Shown here one piece after another: positions 1 to 10,938 of a DNA stretch of 64,000 nucleotides. The notes below the pieces were generated by a model. That model saw only the letters and a program-made list of their open reading frames with translations, was not told where the DNA came from and did no database searches. The translations under genes were made by a program, and so were the position numbers. Origin of the DNA: Stromatinia cepivora (Eukaryota; Ascomycota; Leotiomycetes; Helotiales; Sclerotiniaceae); NCBI GenBank assembly GCA_014898415.1, contig RCTD01000023.1, positions 186,001-250,000 on the forward strand, read 5' to 3'. Position 1 is the first letter of the stretch. Each line of letters starts with the position of its first letter.

Positions 1-948
1 AATCAACATCGAGATCATTATTCGGCACTCGGCTCCCTTGGATCTGGGGCTGTCACAGCTGTGCAAGAGAAATGGGGAGCTGGCGTCTATTTCAATCCAT
101 ACGTCACAGTCAACGGGACTCTCATCAAATATGGAGTCGTTAATCTGGACACAATATGCACTGATCTTTCTGAGTGGACAACGCTGTATCTTGCGGGACG
201 ATTACAAAAGCCTGTGAAAATTCTCCGGGACGACGCAAGAGTTCGTCTAGCAAACCAGGTCAATTTAATCTCTGCTTTACGTACCGCCCTTCTACTTTTA
301 CCCCCTGAGTTTACTGAACAAGAATTATATGGAACCATTGCGAACATTAGTTACCTAGGCGATCCAAGAATGGTTTTACCAACAGAGGACCCTTCAAAAG
401 TAGCTAATATCGTTGGGAATAATCTCCCTCACTTCCGCCGTCTCTATGCGCCCCTTATTGATACTCTTCCTAATGTCAACTTCAACGATTATAAGTGCTC
501 CGATCCAGAATGGGCATCCGATCCATCAACAAATATACGATTGACTCAAGACATGGACCCGATTCGAAGGGGCAATATGGTGAGACGACTGCCAAAAGCG
601 TTTCGGTCGAAGCTCTATTTCCAATATCAGAAGAAATATCAAATACCCCGACTGGAATTCGATCAAATGATGGAAGCCTCGCGTGATGAAGATGGGACGA
701 GGATTAATAGGAGAGAAGGAGGTGGATTCGAAAGAAGGATTGTCCGGGAGCCTCCAGAAGATTTAAGATCTGAAGTAAGGACTGTGATCAAAAAAACGAT
801 CGGATGGCCTAGTACGAGCCAGAGTTTGAAAGGACCTTTCACGGCTGGGCTAAGTCGAACTTGGCGGTACATGAGTGAAAAGATGGCAAAGCATTCAGAA
901 GGAAAAAGGAAAGCCGAGGAGGAGGCGAAGAAAAAGAAACAAGATTGA
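1..948 (+). CDS. tam41: Tam41/Mmp37 mitochondrial CDP-diacylglycerol synthase, 3' part
   Basis: The frame is open from base 1 and ends with TGA at 946-948, so the N-terminal half lies upstream of the window. The visible 315 codons carry the family's conserved stretches: HYSALGSLGSGAV, WGAGVYFNPYV, LIKYGVV, then LYLAGRLQKPVKIL and VRLANQVNL. The basic tail ends in a run of Lys/Glu. Tam41 (Mmp37) converts phosphatidic acid and CTP to CDP-diacylglycerol on the matrix side of the inner mitochondrial membrane, the first step toward cardiolipin, and was first found as a factor for TIM23 import. No intron is needed in the visible part. The match rests on remembered family motifs and is strong; the true start cannot be seen. 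Confidence 0.93.
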   Translation, partial: NQHRDHYSALGSLGSGAVTAVQEKWGAGVYFNPYVTVNGTLIKYGVVNLDTICTDLSEWTTLYLAGRLQKPVKILRDDARVRLANQVNLISALRTALLLLPPEFTEQELYGTIANISYLGDPRMVLPTEDPSKVANIVGNNLPHFRRLYAPLIDTLPNVNFNDYKCSDPEWASDPSTNIRLTQDMDPIRRGNMVRRLPKAFRSKLYFQYQKKYQIPRLEFDQMMEASRDEDGTRINRREGGGFERRIVREPPEDLRSEVRTVIKKTIGWPSTSQSLKGPFTAGLSRTWRYMSEKMAKHSEGKRKAEEEAKKKKQD

Positions 949-1699
949 GCATTTTGCCAAGACCTTGATATGATGGCGACACGATTAAACAGGAAGCTGT
1001 ATTTTGCTATGTGTGCTGTAGATAGACCGAGTCAGTTTTAGACTCATTACACGGCTCCTGATAAAAGGTTTATCGGAGACTTGGATGGTTAAGCATTTCT
1101 CATGCTGGTGGGCGGCTATACTTCAAGCATTTGGGAACTATTAGAAAGGAATTGGATCGTTAAAGATTGGTGGTTTTGCTCGAGTACTTTGCGGAAAGTC
1201 AACATTTCGAGAAATGGACAGTACCACATTAGCAAAAGTTTTTAGACACCCTCCCAATTTTTGTCTTCTATTCTTCTCAATCTATCGATCTCCTTTGTAT
1301 CATGGTATATTCGCCATTGTTAACATTTTTATACTTGCGTCGATTGTCAATTGGTTCGGCGTTTTCAGCCTCGTCGGATTGCATCACATCACATCCAGCT
1401 AGGCTTGATTGGTAGGTACTTCCTCATTTATACCAACCATGCACCAATGTATTATGTACCCATAGTCATTGTGCGTAAATGGTAGGACTAGTCACAAAGC
1501 CTGGCAGCTTCGGTTACGAAAAAAACTTACCTCCCATTGAGGGGTGCGGAAGTGTCGATCCGTTTAGAACATCCCACGAACAACATGTAACCTCCATTTA
1601 TGTTCGGATGGAGAAGTAAAAAGGAAGGAGTCACCATCATCGTTTCTATTCGTTTCACTGCCACCGAAAAATTGACTACAAAGTAATTCGGCCTTCAAT
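949..1699. other. intergenic, no gene seen
   Basis: About 750 bases between the tam41 stop and the monooxygenase. Short open stretches such as 1214-1402 show no family motif and no splice pattern that extends them. This should hold the tam41 3' end and the promoter of the next gene. Confidence 0.6.
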
Positions 1700-3321
1700 A
1701 TGGTATTTGGTCTTCTACATCGTCTGATTTGTCGGCATCTCTAACAGAAAGATAGCACATCTTGATCATTGGTTGCGGCCTTGCTGGTCTCACCACATCG
1801 ATTGCGCTTGTGAAATGCGGCCATACAGTGGAAATATTAGAGAGCTCTGCACATATCTCATACATTGGAGCTGGTAAATGAAGCATTCTTTGCAATTCAG
1901 TACACGAATGATATTCACAATCTACAGGTATTCAAGTCACACCAAACTCGTCAAAAGTTCTTAGACGGTTGGGAATCGATTCATACATTGAAAAATATTG
2001 TACCAATCCTGTGGGTCTAAGAATGATGCGCTGGAAAGATGGTCAGATCCTCATCGAGTGTCCGTTGAAAGAACCTGCGAAAAATGATTACATGTCTCCT
2101 TATTGGTTGGTCACTGTCTCACGGTCGTATAATTGGACTAAGAGAAGATAGGCATGTTCATCGCGCTGATCTTCATCGTGGACTACTCGATGCAGCAATG
2201 GACCACGGTTGTAAGGTTCGATTGAACAGCCGTGTGGTCAGTATTGATCCTTCCGTGCCTATGCTCGCTACACAAGATGGAAAAACTTATTCTGCAGACC
2301 TGATCATCGCATCAGATGGTGAATAGTCCAAAATTGAACCTGTCAGTGTTTATCGAAGCTGACACTGAAATCGTAGGTCTACATTCAATGGCCCGCGAAG
2401 TTATCCTAGGTAGAGCTGGTGCGCCCATCCCAACTGGTCAGATGGCATATCGCGTAATACTCCCGGTCAAAAGACTTGAAGGTATCCCTGAATTGGAGGA
2501 AATTATCTCCATTCCTGGAAATAATCATTGGCCTGGTCCCAATTCAACCATCTTGTCATACTTATTGGACGGAAAGGAGGAAAAGCTATTGAATCTTGTT
2601 TTCACGTTAGTTTCTCTCGTGTTGGTGTTCGCCTCGGCAAAAAATGATGACATGACCAGGTGTGATACAAATATGCCCGGTGGAACGAACCAAAGGATTC
2701 AAGACAGTACAGAACTTCGAGATAGGTTCAAACATTGGGATTCAAGGTAATTGCAAAGTTGAGGTGATACAACAACGGCTGACGCGTTATTTTAGGATTG
2801 GTATGATCCTTGACCATGTGGATACGGTATTAGAATGGAGGGTAAGATTATTGTCCTTCCTTTGAATAAACTTGCTAATATATACGCCTGAAAAGCTTTA
2901 CACCCATGAAGAACTAGACAACTGGGTTCATGCATCAGGAAAACTTTGCCTAATTGGCGACGCAGCGCATGCCATGACACCTTATCTCGCACAAGGAGCA
3001 GCCATGAGCATCGAAGATGCAGCCATACTCGGTGCGCTTCTGGAAAAGTTTCCTAACAAGGACACTCTTCCAGAAGCGTTATCAATGTATTGTAACCTTC
3101 GACGGAAGCGAACTGCAAAGATTGCCAAAGCGTCAATTGAATCAAGATATTTTACTCAAATGCCCGATAGAGATATGCAGAAACTTCGAGATGAATATCT
3201 GTTGGCTCATCCTGGTATTTGGAAAGGACATGTTAATATTCGATCTCGGAAGGAGTTCTTGGATGAACTTTTTGGTTATGATGCGTATAAGGCCTTGGAA
3301 CATATCTCTGTACTACTTTGA
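1700..3321 (+). CDS. FAD-dependent monooxygenase (salicylate hydroxylase-like)
   Basis: Eight exons fit in phase: 1700-1702, 1756-1873, 1928-2105, 2152-2318, 2377-2605, 2660-2746, 2796-2841 and 2896-3321, giving 417 aa, the usual family length. The N-terminus has the dinucleotide-binding motif GCGLAG, followed by the joins GAG-IQVTPNS, YW-HVHRADLH and SDG-LHSMARE across introns. The C-terminal part has the second FAD motif GDAAHAMTPYLAQGA. These are hallmarks of class A flavoprotein monooxygenases, which use NAD(P)H and O2 to hydroxylate aromatic substrates; the actual substrate is unknown. The first exon as drawn is only the ATG, because an in-frame stop at 1753-1755 blocks a longer reading; a different upstream first exon is possible. 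The 2606-2659 intron is 54 nt without a stop, so its retention would stay in frame. No neighbouring pathway genes help. Confidence 0.8.
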
Positions 3322-4165
3322 CAGAAAACTGTGGTCAGGGTTATTTGGTGAAGGTTCTGGTAGATGGGGAATCTTGTTGTATTCGAGGGGTGCTTCAGCA
3401 GAAAGTTCTTCGTATTTTCATATTATTCCTGTTTAATAAAAATATATCCGTTATGGAATTACTGTGATTGATGTGAAAGTGCAGTGGGTTAATAATGATA
3501 TGAGCTTCAAATTCCAATATGCATCTCGTGAATAATTGGATACTATACTCCGGGATAATTTTCCAATAGGCCGGTTCTTTAGTTTGGGTCCTTATACAAA
3601 TCCAATATTCCGACGAGATCCAACGGTAAGATACAAAAGATACCGAAGTTGGGTCCGAATCGGGGAAAGGAGTGCAAATGATATTGATCAATGCTTGGAA
3701 TTATGATATCCGATAGTTTGGGTTGCAGCCTAGGTTTGAAGCTTTTCAATACTGGAAAGTCTGTGGATCTTTGAGAAGAATTCAATTGTTTTAATAAACA
3801 TATTACGTCAAGTGATTTTGATAGTTTGAATCAGCTCAAAAACAAAATTAGATCCCATAATCCATGGAGACATGTTTAAGGATAGACACATCACCATCTA
3901 ACACCAGATCAGCTCAGAAGGGCGAACCGTAATGACAAGCTGCGGAGCTCATACACCAGCTTGAAGTATCAATGAACCAATTACAACAATACTTACTCTG
4001 TCCATAAATACCATTTCCATAGCAGAGCAGAAAACCCATATGTTGGAAAGTATAAAGTATAATGGTAGATTATAGATCTCATACATCATATCAATAAGGA
4101 CTAGTTACGACGATCTTGCCATGAGCAGCAAAAGGAAAGGGGTAGCGAAAAATTAATACCGGCGG
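3322..4165. other. intergenic, no gene seen
   Basis: About 840 bases without convincing coding signal. Short open stretches on both strands (for example 3395-3691 minus) lack motifs. It probably holds the monooxygenase 3' end and the promoter of the small gene that follows. Confidence 0.5.
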
Positions 4166-4844
4166 ATGAATCCGGAGATTGGTATTGCAATATCACTATC
4201 ACTGGTTTTGGTGGTTGTGTTGGATTGTTGTGTTTATTGCTCTTCTGTAGTAAGTGGTTCTAGAGATGATATTTTGGTTAGTTGGTTAGTTAGTTGGTTA
4301 GTCCTTCGTATCATTTTTAGTTCGGATATTCGCTAACGGTACCGAGTCTTGTGAGAACTGGTTTGCGTGGCTAAGTAGAATAAAATGGACAATACTACTG
4401 ATTCAAGCTAGTTTCATGGCATTTATAGCTCATATATCATTGCTTATAAAGGCAAGCTTGGTTCTTCTGAGTGGAGATATGGATACAAATCGGAAGATGG
4501 TTGCGTATTGCATGACTACATGCATCGTTGTTGGTGCTACTGTATGCGAGTAACTCATATTAGCTTCTGTGTGGATAAGTATCTAATTACATATCTTCAT
4601 CACCCTTTACATGATATGATATCCTTTTACCGATGTTTATGCACATCAACCGATTATCTCTCGTCGCGATTCTAATGACTACTAGGTATTACTAGCAAAA
4701 TCAGCTCAGCCTTTAGTAGACTTTTTTGCACTCTTCGAAACTCGTGCAATATGCGGTGCTGGGGCTTGGGCTGGCGAGATGATGTCTGAAGTAGGTACAG
4801 CCATTGTCAACGATATATTCTTCCTCCACGAACAGAGAGAGTAG
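4166..4844 (+). CDS. candidate small membrane protein, three exons, family unknown
   Basis: Three stretches of the same sense join in phase: 4166-4249, 4302-4541 and 4686-4844, giving 160 aa. The introns start GTAAGT and GTATGC and end TAG. The first exon gives a hydrophobic N-terminus (IAISLSLVLVVVLDCCVYC), a signal anchor or signal peptide. Exon 2 has a second long hydrophobic segment (WTILLIQASFMAFIAHISLL). A third spans the exon 2/3 join (CIVVGATVLLA). The C-terminus, ending EQRE, is polar. I do not recognise the family. Support is the long open second exon, three membrane segments and consistent phase. Against it, the first intron is only 52 nt, made of repeated GGTTAG, and lacks a clear branch site. 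Chance assembly is possible; transcript reads would settle it. Confidence 0.42.
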
Positions 4845-5523
4845 AGCGGTATATATTCCATTCATGAATATTGCACCCGAACCGCGGACCCAAGCTTGCA
4901 GGTGGCTATATATGGGATGAAGAAGAAAATTTAAAGAAGCGAGGAGAGGCGAGGAGAGAGTTTATACTTTGATTATGGGAAAGGAGGGTTGAGAGTAAGC
5001 ACCATACTTCAATTTAGGCTTATCCATTCCATTCCTTTCCTTTCCATCCCATTGATTCGGCAATCTATTTTAAAAAGCAGTTTTATTACATTGCTTATTC
5101 ATTATATCACCGCAACAGAACCTCTCTCACAGGGGCTTGAAATTTAAATGAAGAAAAAAATGCTGATTTTATAAAAGCATTTATTTCAAAACTATTTTTT
5201 CTGGTTTAATATGTGTTTCAAAGCCAGGCATCTAAGCGGGGTATTTGTTGACATTGAACAGGTAGCCGGTTACGGGTTACGAAAAATCATCACGCTGGCT
5301 TTATGCATTATTTCACTGCGTAGATAGAATTAAGTAGGGTGAATTTAGACATTGACTCTATGTGAAAATACCTACTTAATAGCCCCTCCATCCATCCATC
5401 ATCTCCAAATAATCTCCCGTTCCTAAACCTTAGAAGGTAATCCTCTAGGCGTTTCCGCCTGTTTGGTTGTATATCTCCAAAACTAATTTATTATCAATCT
5501 AAATCTAGCGATATAATAGCCAT

Positions 5524-5785
5524 ACATTAGCGTATACAAATGTATAACCTTTCTTTTAGCAACTAGACCACTTAAAGACAGTTAGACTTTTTAGACACAT
5601 AACCAAAATGATAAAATACCTAATGGATTATAATCTGAAGTTTGAAGTTACTGTACATTAGACGATTAATAAAGCTTTTCCTATTAGTCACTAGATCTCT
5701 ACCAGAGTCAATTAGGCCTTTCAGACACACAACCAAAAGGACAAAATATCTAATGTGTTATCATCTGAACTTTTCGGGCAGAGAA
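5524..5785. repeat. diverged tandem duplication, unit about 131 bp
   Basis: Two head-to-tail copies begin with ACATTAG at 5524 and 5655. They share CACTAGA/CAACTAGA, TTAGACACA/TCAGACACA, AACCAAAA, ACAAAATA/ATAAAATA and TCTGAA in the same order and spacing. By eye about three quarters of positions agree. No coding role is visible. Confidence 0.6.
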
Positions 5786-8066
5786 AATTTGGTAGTGCTG
5801 TGTGGTGAGATGTTATTGGCTGCTGTTTTTTGGGGTTCTAACACATTGTGCTTTTTTTATTTTGTCAGAAAATAAACAAGGAGATTAGTTGTAGATGGGA
5901 TATACATTGATACTCATGGGCTATATGTAGCTATCTATATAGTTTCAAGATGAAATTCACTACATTCTATTTATGGTAAGGTTTCTGAATATACAACTAT
6001 ACCCCCATATGGGTAGCACAGGTAGGATTTCTAAGGAGGAGTAAAACTCCACTCCACGCCTGAGCGAGTCACTTGAGGATGAAAGTGGAAGTGGAATCTC
6101 TGTAGATTCCCCCCAAAATATCCTACACCCATCAAGGTTCGTAACGGAAAGAAACAGGAAATCACATTGACTATTGACTGCTTGTAAGAACACCTATAAA
6201 ACAGTTGCTTAACCTCTATACATTTATCTCATCCCGAGTATTTCTGTATACTTTTATTCCCACGAGTCCGACATATCACCTCAACATTTTGGAACAACAG
6301 CTAATGCTAATGTAAAACTGACAGTATGTAATATATAATATCACCAACAATACATGAATAAAAACCAGTATATATCACCATCCTAAGCCCAAAACCCCGC
6401 TCCCTCCACCATCCACACTAATTCCACCAGAAATCTACAATCTCCTCCCCTCAAACAAACAAACCCAGCTCCATCACAACTCTCAATATAGAAAAATACA
6501 TTACATATAACGTATCTAGTCTTAACTCAAACCATTCAACATACAATATTCAAGATAAAAAGATAAAAAGAAAGAACTCCAGCAACGGATTCAAAAAGAG
6601 GAACATACATCAGAACTATTTAATCAAGAGAGTAAATAGATAATCCCAAAAGCCCAGTAATCAGCTTCTCCTCTTTCATAAGAGGTTTTTATCAGAGAAA
6701 AATATCTTTATGTTTAAGTGCTTAGCTCATCTATTTGTGTTACTTGTGTGAGATTTCAATTAATTCATCGAAAGACTTCCAAATTAACACTGGCGAGGAG
6801 GGGTTTATCTAAGTACTTTCCAATCAACAAATTGTATACTAGGAAAATACTAATCTCCATTTATATTATCCTAAAGATCCTAAAGATCCCAAAGACAAGA
6901 GATTTCCACTGAGAATATCTCCATATGTATGAGAGTACTAAATAGGAAAAGAAAAGAATAGACATAGTTCATCAATTCCTAGTTCCTTCCTCAGCAGTTT
7001 AGAGGAATGAAATGAAATGAAAATTCAGAATCTTATTTCAACTGAATAGATATACACTACCGCATTTATAAACATCTATTCTATTCTATTCTATTCTTTA
7101 CCATAAATACTCTTACTTCACTAAAAGCAAATCAATCCAGTCAATCCAACAAACTTCTTTATAAAATCTATATCTTACACCCACAACCAAAACAAGCTAA
7201 ACAAAGCTCAAACCAGAATTCATATATATAACCACCTAATCAAAACTAAATCTCAATTAAGATCTTATAATAAATAACTTCAAATAGAAATCTCCTATAT
7301 AATATATTATTAAACAATTAATTAATCGATTAACAAACTGATATATTATACCCTCAGACTCTATCTTCTCTTCTTTCCCTTCCACTACACCTACCGCCAC
7401 ACCTACCACCACATCTTCTTCTATATATATTTTTTAGAGAAAAAGAAATATATATAAAATCTTATTTATATATATATAATCCTCTATCATCCTCTACCAT
7501 CCTAACAATCTCCCTTCAAACTAAAATCCTACCTATCCCCAAAAGCTTAAAAACTCTACCATCCTAACGAAATCCCTTCAAACCACCTCACCTCACCTCA
7601 CCTCACCTACCTACCCCAAAATACCCTTCTATACTACCAAAATACGCCCCCTTTCCCCCCACCACTCCACACACACACATCTTCTCCACTCCACTCTCAC
7701 TCTTGCCCCCCTCTCCCCCGCCATTCGACTCCATCAGCAAACCCATCATCCAAATCCTAACTTTCCAGAAACCTACTTTTCAGAAACCTAGCTTTTCAAA
7801 CACCCATAACTGACTTCAAAATATGGAGGACATACAGACATACAAACAAGCCAACAGACAAACAATCAAACAATCAAACACTAGCACCCCAAAAATGAAA
7901 ATTTAAAAGCCCCAGGATCAGAATATCTTTTTAAAGAGAGATATATGATAGATTGATAGATAGATATTGTAAATACTATAAATACTACAAGCAAGCAAAG
8001 TTCTTTTCGTTCTGTTCACCAATTCTCCTATATTTAAAACCTAGGGCACCAAAAAAAAGAAGAAAA

Positions 8067-8082
8067 CCCCCCCCCCCCCCCC
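8067..8082. repeat. C16 homopolymer (G16 on the minus strand)
   Basis: Sixteen consecutive C residues, preceded by A-rich runs, lie about 183 bases past the stop codon of the minus-strand LysM gene. On that gene's sense strand this is a G16 tract inside the likely 3' region. Its length may be unstable or an assembly approximation. Confidence 0.9.
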
Positions 8083-8264
8083 AACATTTAACCCTAAGAT
8101 AAAAAAACCAAAAAAAACAAAAACGCCAATTCCTAATGCGACCTAACTTATCTATAATGTCTGTTATTCATGCATAATTTGTTCACGATTCGCTACTGAA
8201 AATGCCTGCCTGCCCCCAAAAAACACAATTCGACAATTCAGTTCAATTCAACCAACGATTCAAA

Positions 8265-10229
8265 TCAATCCTTCTTTCCACCCTTAACGCCTCCTACCGC
8301 GCTTCCCCTCCCTCTTAGCGCACCCTCCAAATCTTCTCTTCCAGAACTTCCGGTTCCGGTTCTACTCAGTGAAGAATTCCTCAATCTACCAGGAGAAAGT
8401 TCAAATCCCCTCCCGTCATCACTCCCAGTCCCATCCAACAATTCAATAAGATCCCCCGATCCATCAGTCGACGTTCCGCCTCCATTCAATGGTGTTCCCG
8501 GTGCTTTAACAGCCAATCGTCTAACCCAACCTTCAATAGCTGCTGCTGCATTTTCTAACCCAATTCCAGAGCCCCCCAAATTACTAGGCGTGACCGATCC
8601 GCTTCTCGCAGGACTGTATGAATCTTCAGCAATACTTGCAAGCTCGTCTCTAAACCCAAAAGGGACTGTTTCGGAATCTAGGATTGAAGATGAAGGTAAA
8701 GAATCGATTGTTATTCCGGGCATATGTTTTCTCGCCCATGTATTTAGAGGATCTTGTCCAGGTCCTGGTGTTGCGACACTCTTTCCCAATGTTCCTACGC
8801 CGCCAGGTCCTCGAAGCCATCCTAGTCGATCCGCAGCTTCACTTACACTTTCGCGGTGACGACGATTAGCCGAACCAATTGGAGGGAAATAGCTTGCGCT
8901 TGTTGGTTGAGACGGTCGAGGTCCTAAATTACTCGTCCTTCGAGAATTTGTGCTTGCAGGACTGCTGACTGGTTCACCCGAGGACCCTGATGTCGTTTGA
9001 GACATGCGTGGAAGATCATAAGAACCACGAGGGGTAGATGTGATAGAATTTGTATTTTGACTCTTTCTTCGCCGAGGTGGAAAGTAGCCAAGGGTCCTCC
9101 TCGGCATGCGTGCAATTTCGACTGGTTTAGAATTTGGAGAGGAATCAAAACAAACCCATCGTACATGCTCCCATGGTTTTTCTTCCGGCCGCTCTATTGA
9201 TGTCTCCGATCTCGGTGGCCATACTTCCGGCGCATCTTCCAAACTCGGCGTTGGAGCGAGTAAATCAATCCCTTGACCCAAATCTTGAGATGGGTCACAA
9301 GGGCGTCCTTTAATTGCACAAGCGTCTACTGGTAGTACAACCACTTGTCGAGTTTGTATGGAGTCATTTGGCCAAAATCTATTGGCCTTTCTAAACACCA
9401 TAGGTTGACAATTATATCGTAGTATTACCCCCGCAAGTGTATCATCTTTCTGCACATGGTGTATATAGACCAGTGCATCACCCTCGTCGTCTGGTGTTCT
9501 ACTCGTAGTCTCATCCATAGACGTTCTCCTTTTGTAATTTCCATTTATATCAATCGATCCATTTAAATCCGAGTGATCTTCGAGAACTCTCGTCATTTTT
9601 TGTGTTCGTAAAGCTGCATCTCTTTCCGATTGACTCCCCGCGCCAATAACAGCCTCATTCCTTTTCTTTTGTTCCGCAGGTCCCCATGCACCATGAGGTA
9701 ACTCAAACAACTTCTTTACAGAACTACCTTTCCTCCTCGCTTTAGGCCTATCCAAACTTGCTGTCCTTTGCGAACTGCCTTCGCCTTCATCTGTTACTAG
9801 ATCTCCCAGATCCCCAAGCACCGAACTCGCAAGCCCTTGCAATGTACTCCAAGAATTCGACCACCCACTACCCCATGCTCCAGCATTTTCCGGTCCCATT
9901 TTCTGATCTCCTCTCCCTACCGCAGACCCCCCTAAATCACTCTCCGCAGATTGAATGCCATTATCGCCTGCTCTCCTCGAAGGATGTCTTGAAGGAATTG
10001 GGCTTACCCCTCTAGTACTTCCACCAGGACTACTTCTCCTGCTTGAAGTACTGACCAATTCTTGTTCTGTACTGATCAATCTCCTATTTCTCGGTCGTAT
10101 AGTCGAGGAAGTAGCTGCACTGGAATCGCCGAATCGTGTTTCATTATCACTGTATAATCGCGATTGATTTGAGGTTACCGCGGCTGTTCGTGACGATTGT
10201 GACATGGTTGTTTCGCGGGCCGCCCGCAC
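8265..10229 (-). CDS. intracellular LysM-domain protein
   Basis: A single exon of 654 codons. The likely start is 10229; a second Met (MSQSSRTAAV) lies at 10205. There is no signal peptide or membrane segment, unlike secreted LysM effectors. A single LysM module sits near residues 250-300: YIHHVQKDDTLAGVILRYN, then KANRFWPNDSIQ and VVVLPVDAC. The rest is Ser/Arg/Pro/Gly-rich and probably disordered, with one conserved-looking block containing EPWEHVRWVCFD. Many fungi have such a cytosolic LysM protein of unknown role. LysM usually binds GlcNAc polymers, but an intracellular copy may serve protein contacts instead. Binding of chitin is not supported by anything here. Confidence 0.85.
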   Translation of the reverse strand: MRAARETTMSQSSRTAAVTSNQSRLYSDNETRFGDSSAATSSTIRPRNRRLISTEQELVSTSSRRSSPGGSTRGVSPIPSRHPSRRAGDNGIQSAESDLGGSAVGRGDQKMGPENAGAWGSGWSNSWSTLQGLASSVLGDLGDLVTDEGEGSSQRTASLDRPKARRKGSSVKKLFELPHGAWGPAEQKKRNEAVIGAGSQSERDAALRTQKMTRVLEDHSDLNGSIDINGNYKRRTSMDETTSRTPDDEGDALVYIHHVQKDDTLAGVILRYNCQPMVFRKANRFWPNDSIQTRQVVVLPVDACAIKGRPCDPSQDLGQGIDLLAPTPSLEDAPEVWPPRSETSIERPEEKPWEHVRWVCFDSSPNSKPVEIARMPRRTLGYFPPRRRKSQNTNSITSTPRGSYDLPRMSQTTSGSSGEPVSSPASTNSRRTSNLGPRPSQPTSASYFPPIGSANRRHRESVSEAADRLGWLRGPGGVGTLGKSVATPGPGQDPLNTWARKHMPGITIDSLPSSSILDSETVPFGFRDELASIAEDSYSPARSGSVTPSNLGGSGIGLENAAAAIEGWVRRLAVKAPGTPLNGGGTSTDGSGDLIELLDGTGSDDGRGFELSPGRLRNSSLSRTGTGSSGREDLEGALRGRGSAVGGVKGGKKD

Positions 10230-10938
10230 TGGAAACTTGGGTTCATGAGAGCATTCGTTGTTTTTTGTTTAGATTTCTTTGCGATCATTCGATTGCTATG
10301 TCTCGAATTATACTAGAATCATCGTGTTAATTATGAATGTATATTTGGCTTCCTTGAAGACTTGGGTCGCGGGGAACGGACGTTCCAGATTATAGTAAGT
10401 TTGGGCTACCGTGTTCGTCATCGTAATAGTAGCATTTCTAGTGTACATGTGTCGAAACATAGGGCACGTGGAGAACCCGCAACTTAATTAAAGATACCCA
10501 CTACAAAGATATATCCCCGAAATTGATTGCAATTGATAATTAGTTATGTTTTAATTATTCGGTAGGCATATGTGATTTTTATGTGGGCTACAGGTACCTA
10601 TCAAGTAATGTTGTTCCTTGTACTTCCGAGACATTCACTTCGATAAGTTTCATATCATGTCCATTATGTGGATCTCAAAAGCTTATAGTACAGTGCATGA
10701 GCTACACCTACACGCTTCATGACTTTTTTTTTTAGTTACTCGAGAAAAACTGATCAAGAACTCCATCAAGCAAGCCTTAGCTCACAAGCAACAAAGGGGG
10801 CCGGTCTCCTTTTCCATAAAGATCAAGCGAGTGGAACATCACCATTCATACCTGTCAAATCCCCATTAATTCCAAAAAACTGAAACCTGGATACCACCAA
10901 ATTAGTATGCTAACCGGTATTTACACGGTTTAGTCGAC
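10230..10938. other. intergenic, promoter of the LysM gene
   Basis: About 700 bases between two minus-strand genes. It holds the LysM promoter and the 3' end of the zinc-cluster regulator. No RNA gene or further ORF with motifs is visible. Confidence 0.5.

Larger units (their letters stand above)
4845..8264. other. long A+T-rich intergenic region
   Basis: About 3.4 kb with no convincing gene. From roughly 6350 to 8264 the plus strand is strikingly poor in G and rich in A and C, with many short runs: TTCTA repeats near 7078-7095, CTCAC repeats near 7587-7610 and a C run at 8067-8082. This lies downstream of the minus-strand LysM gene, so its transcript sense would be G/T-rich. A 131-bp diverged duplication lies at 5524-5785. 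Confidence 0.6.
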
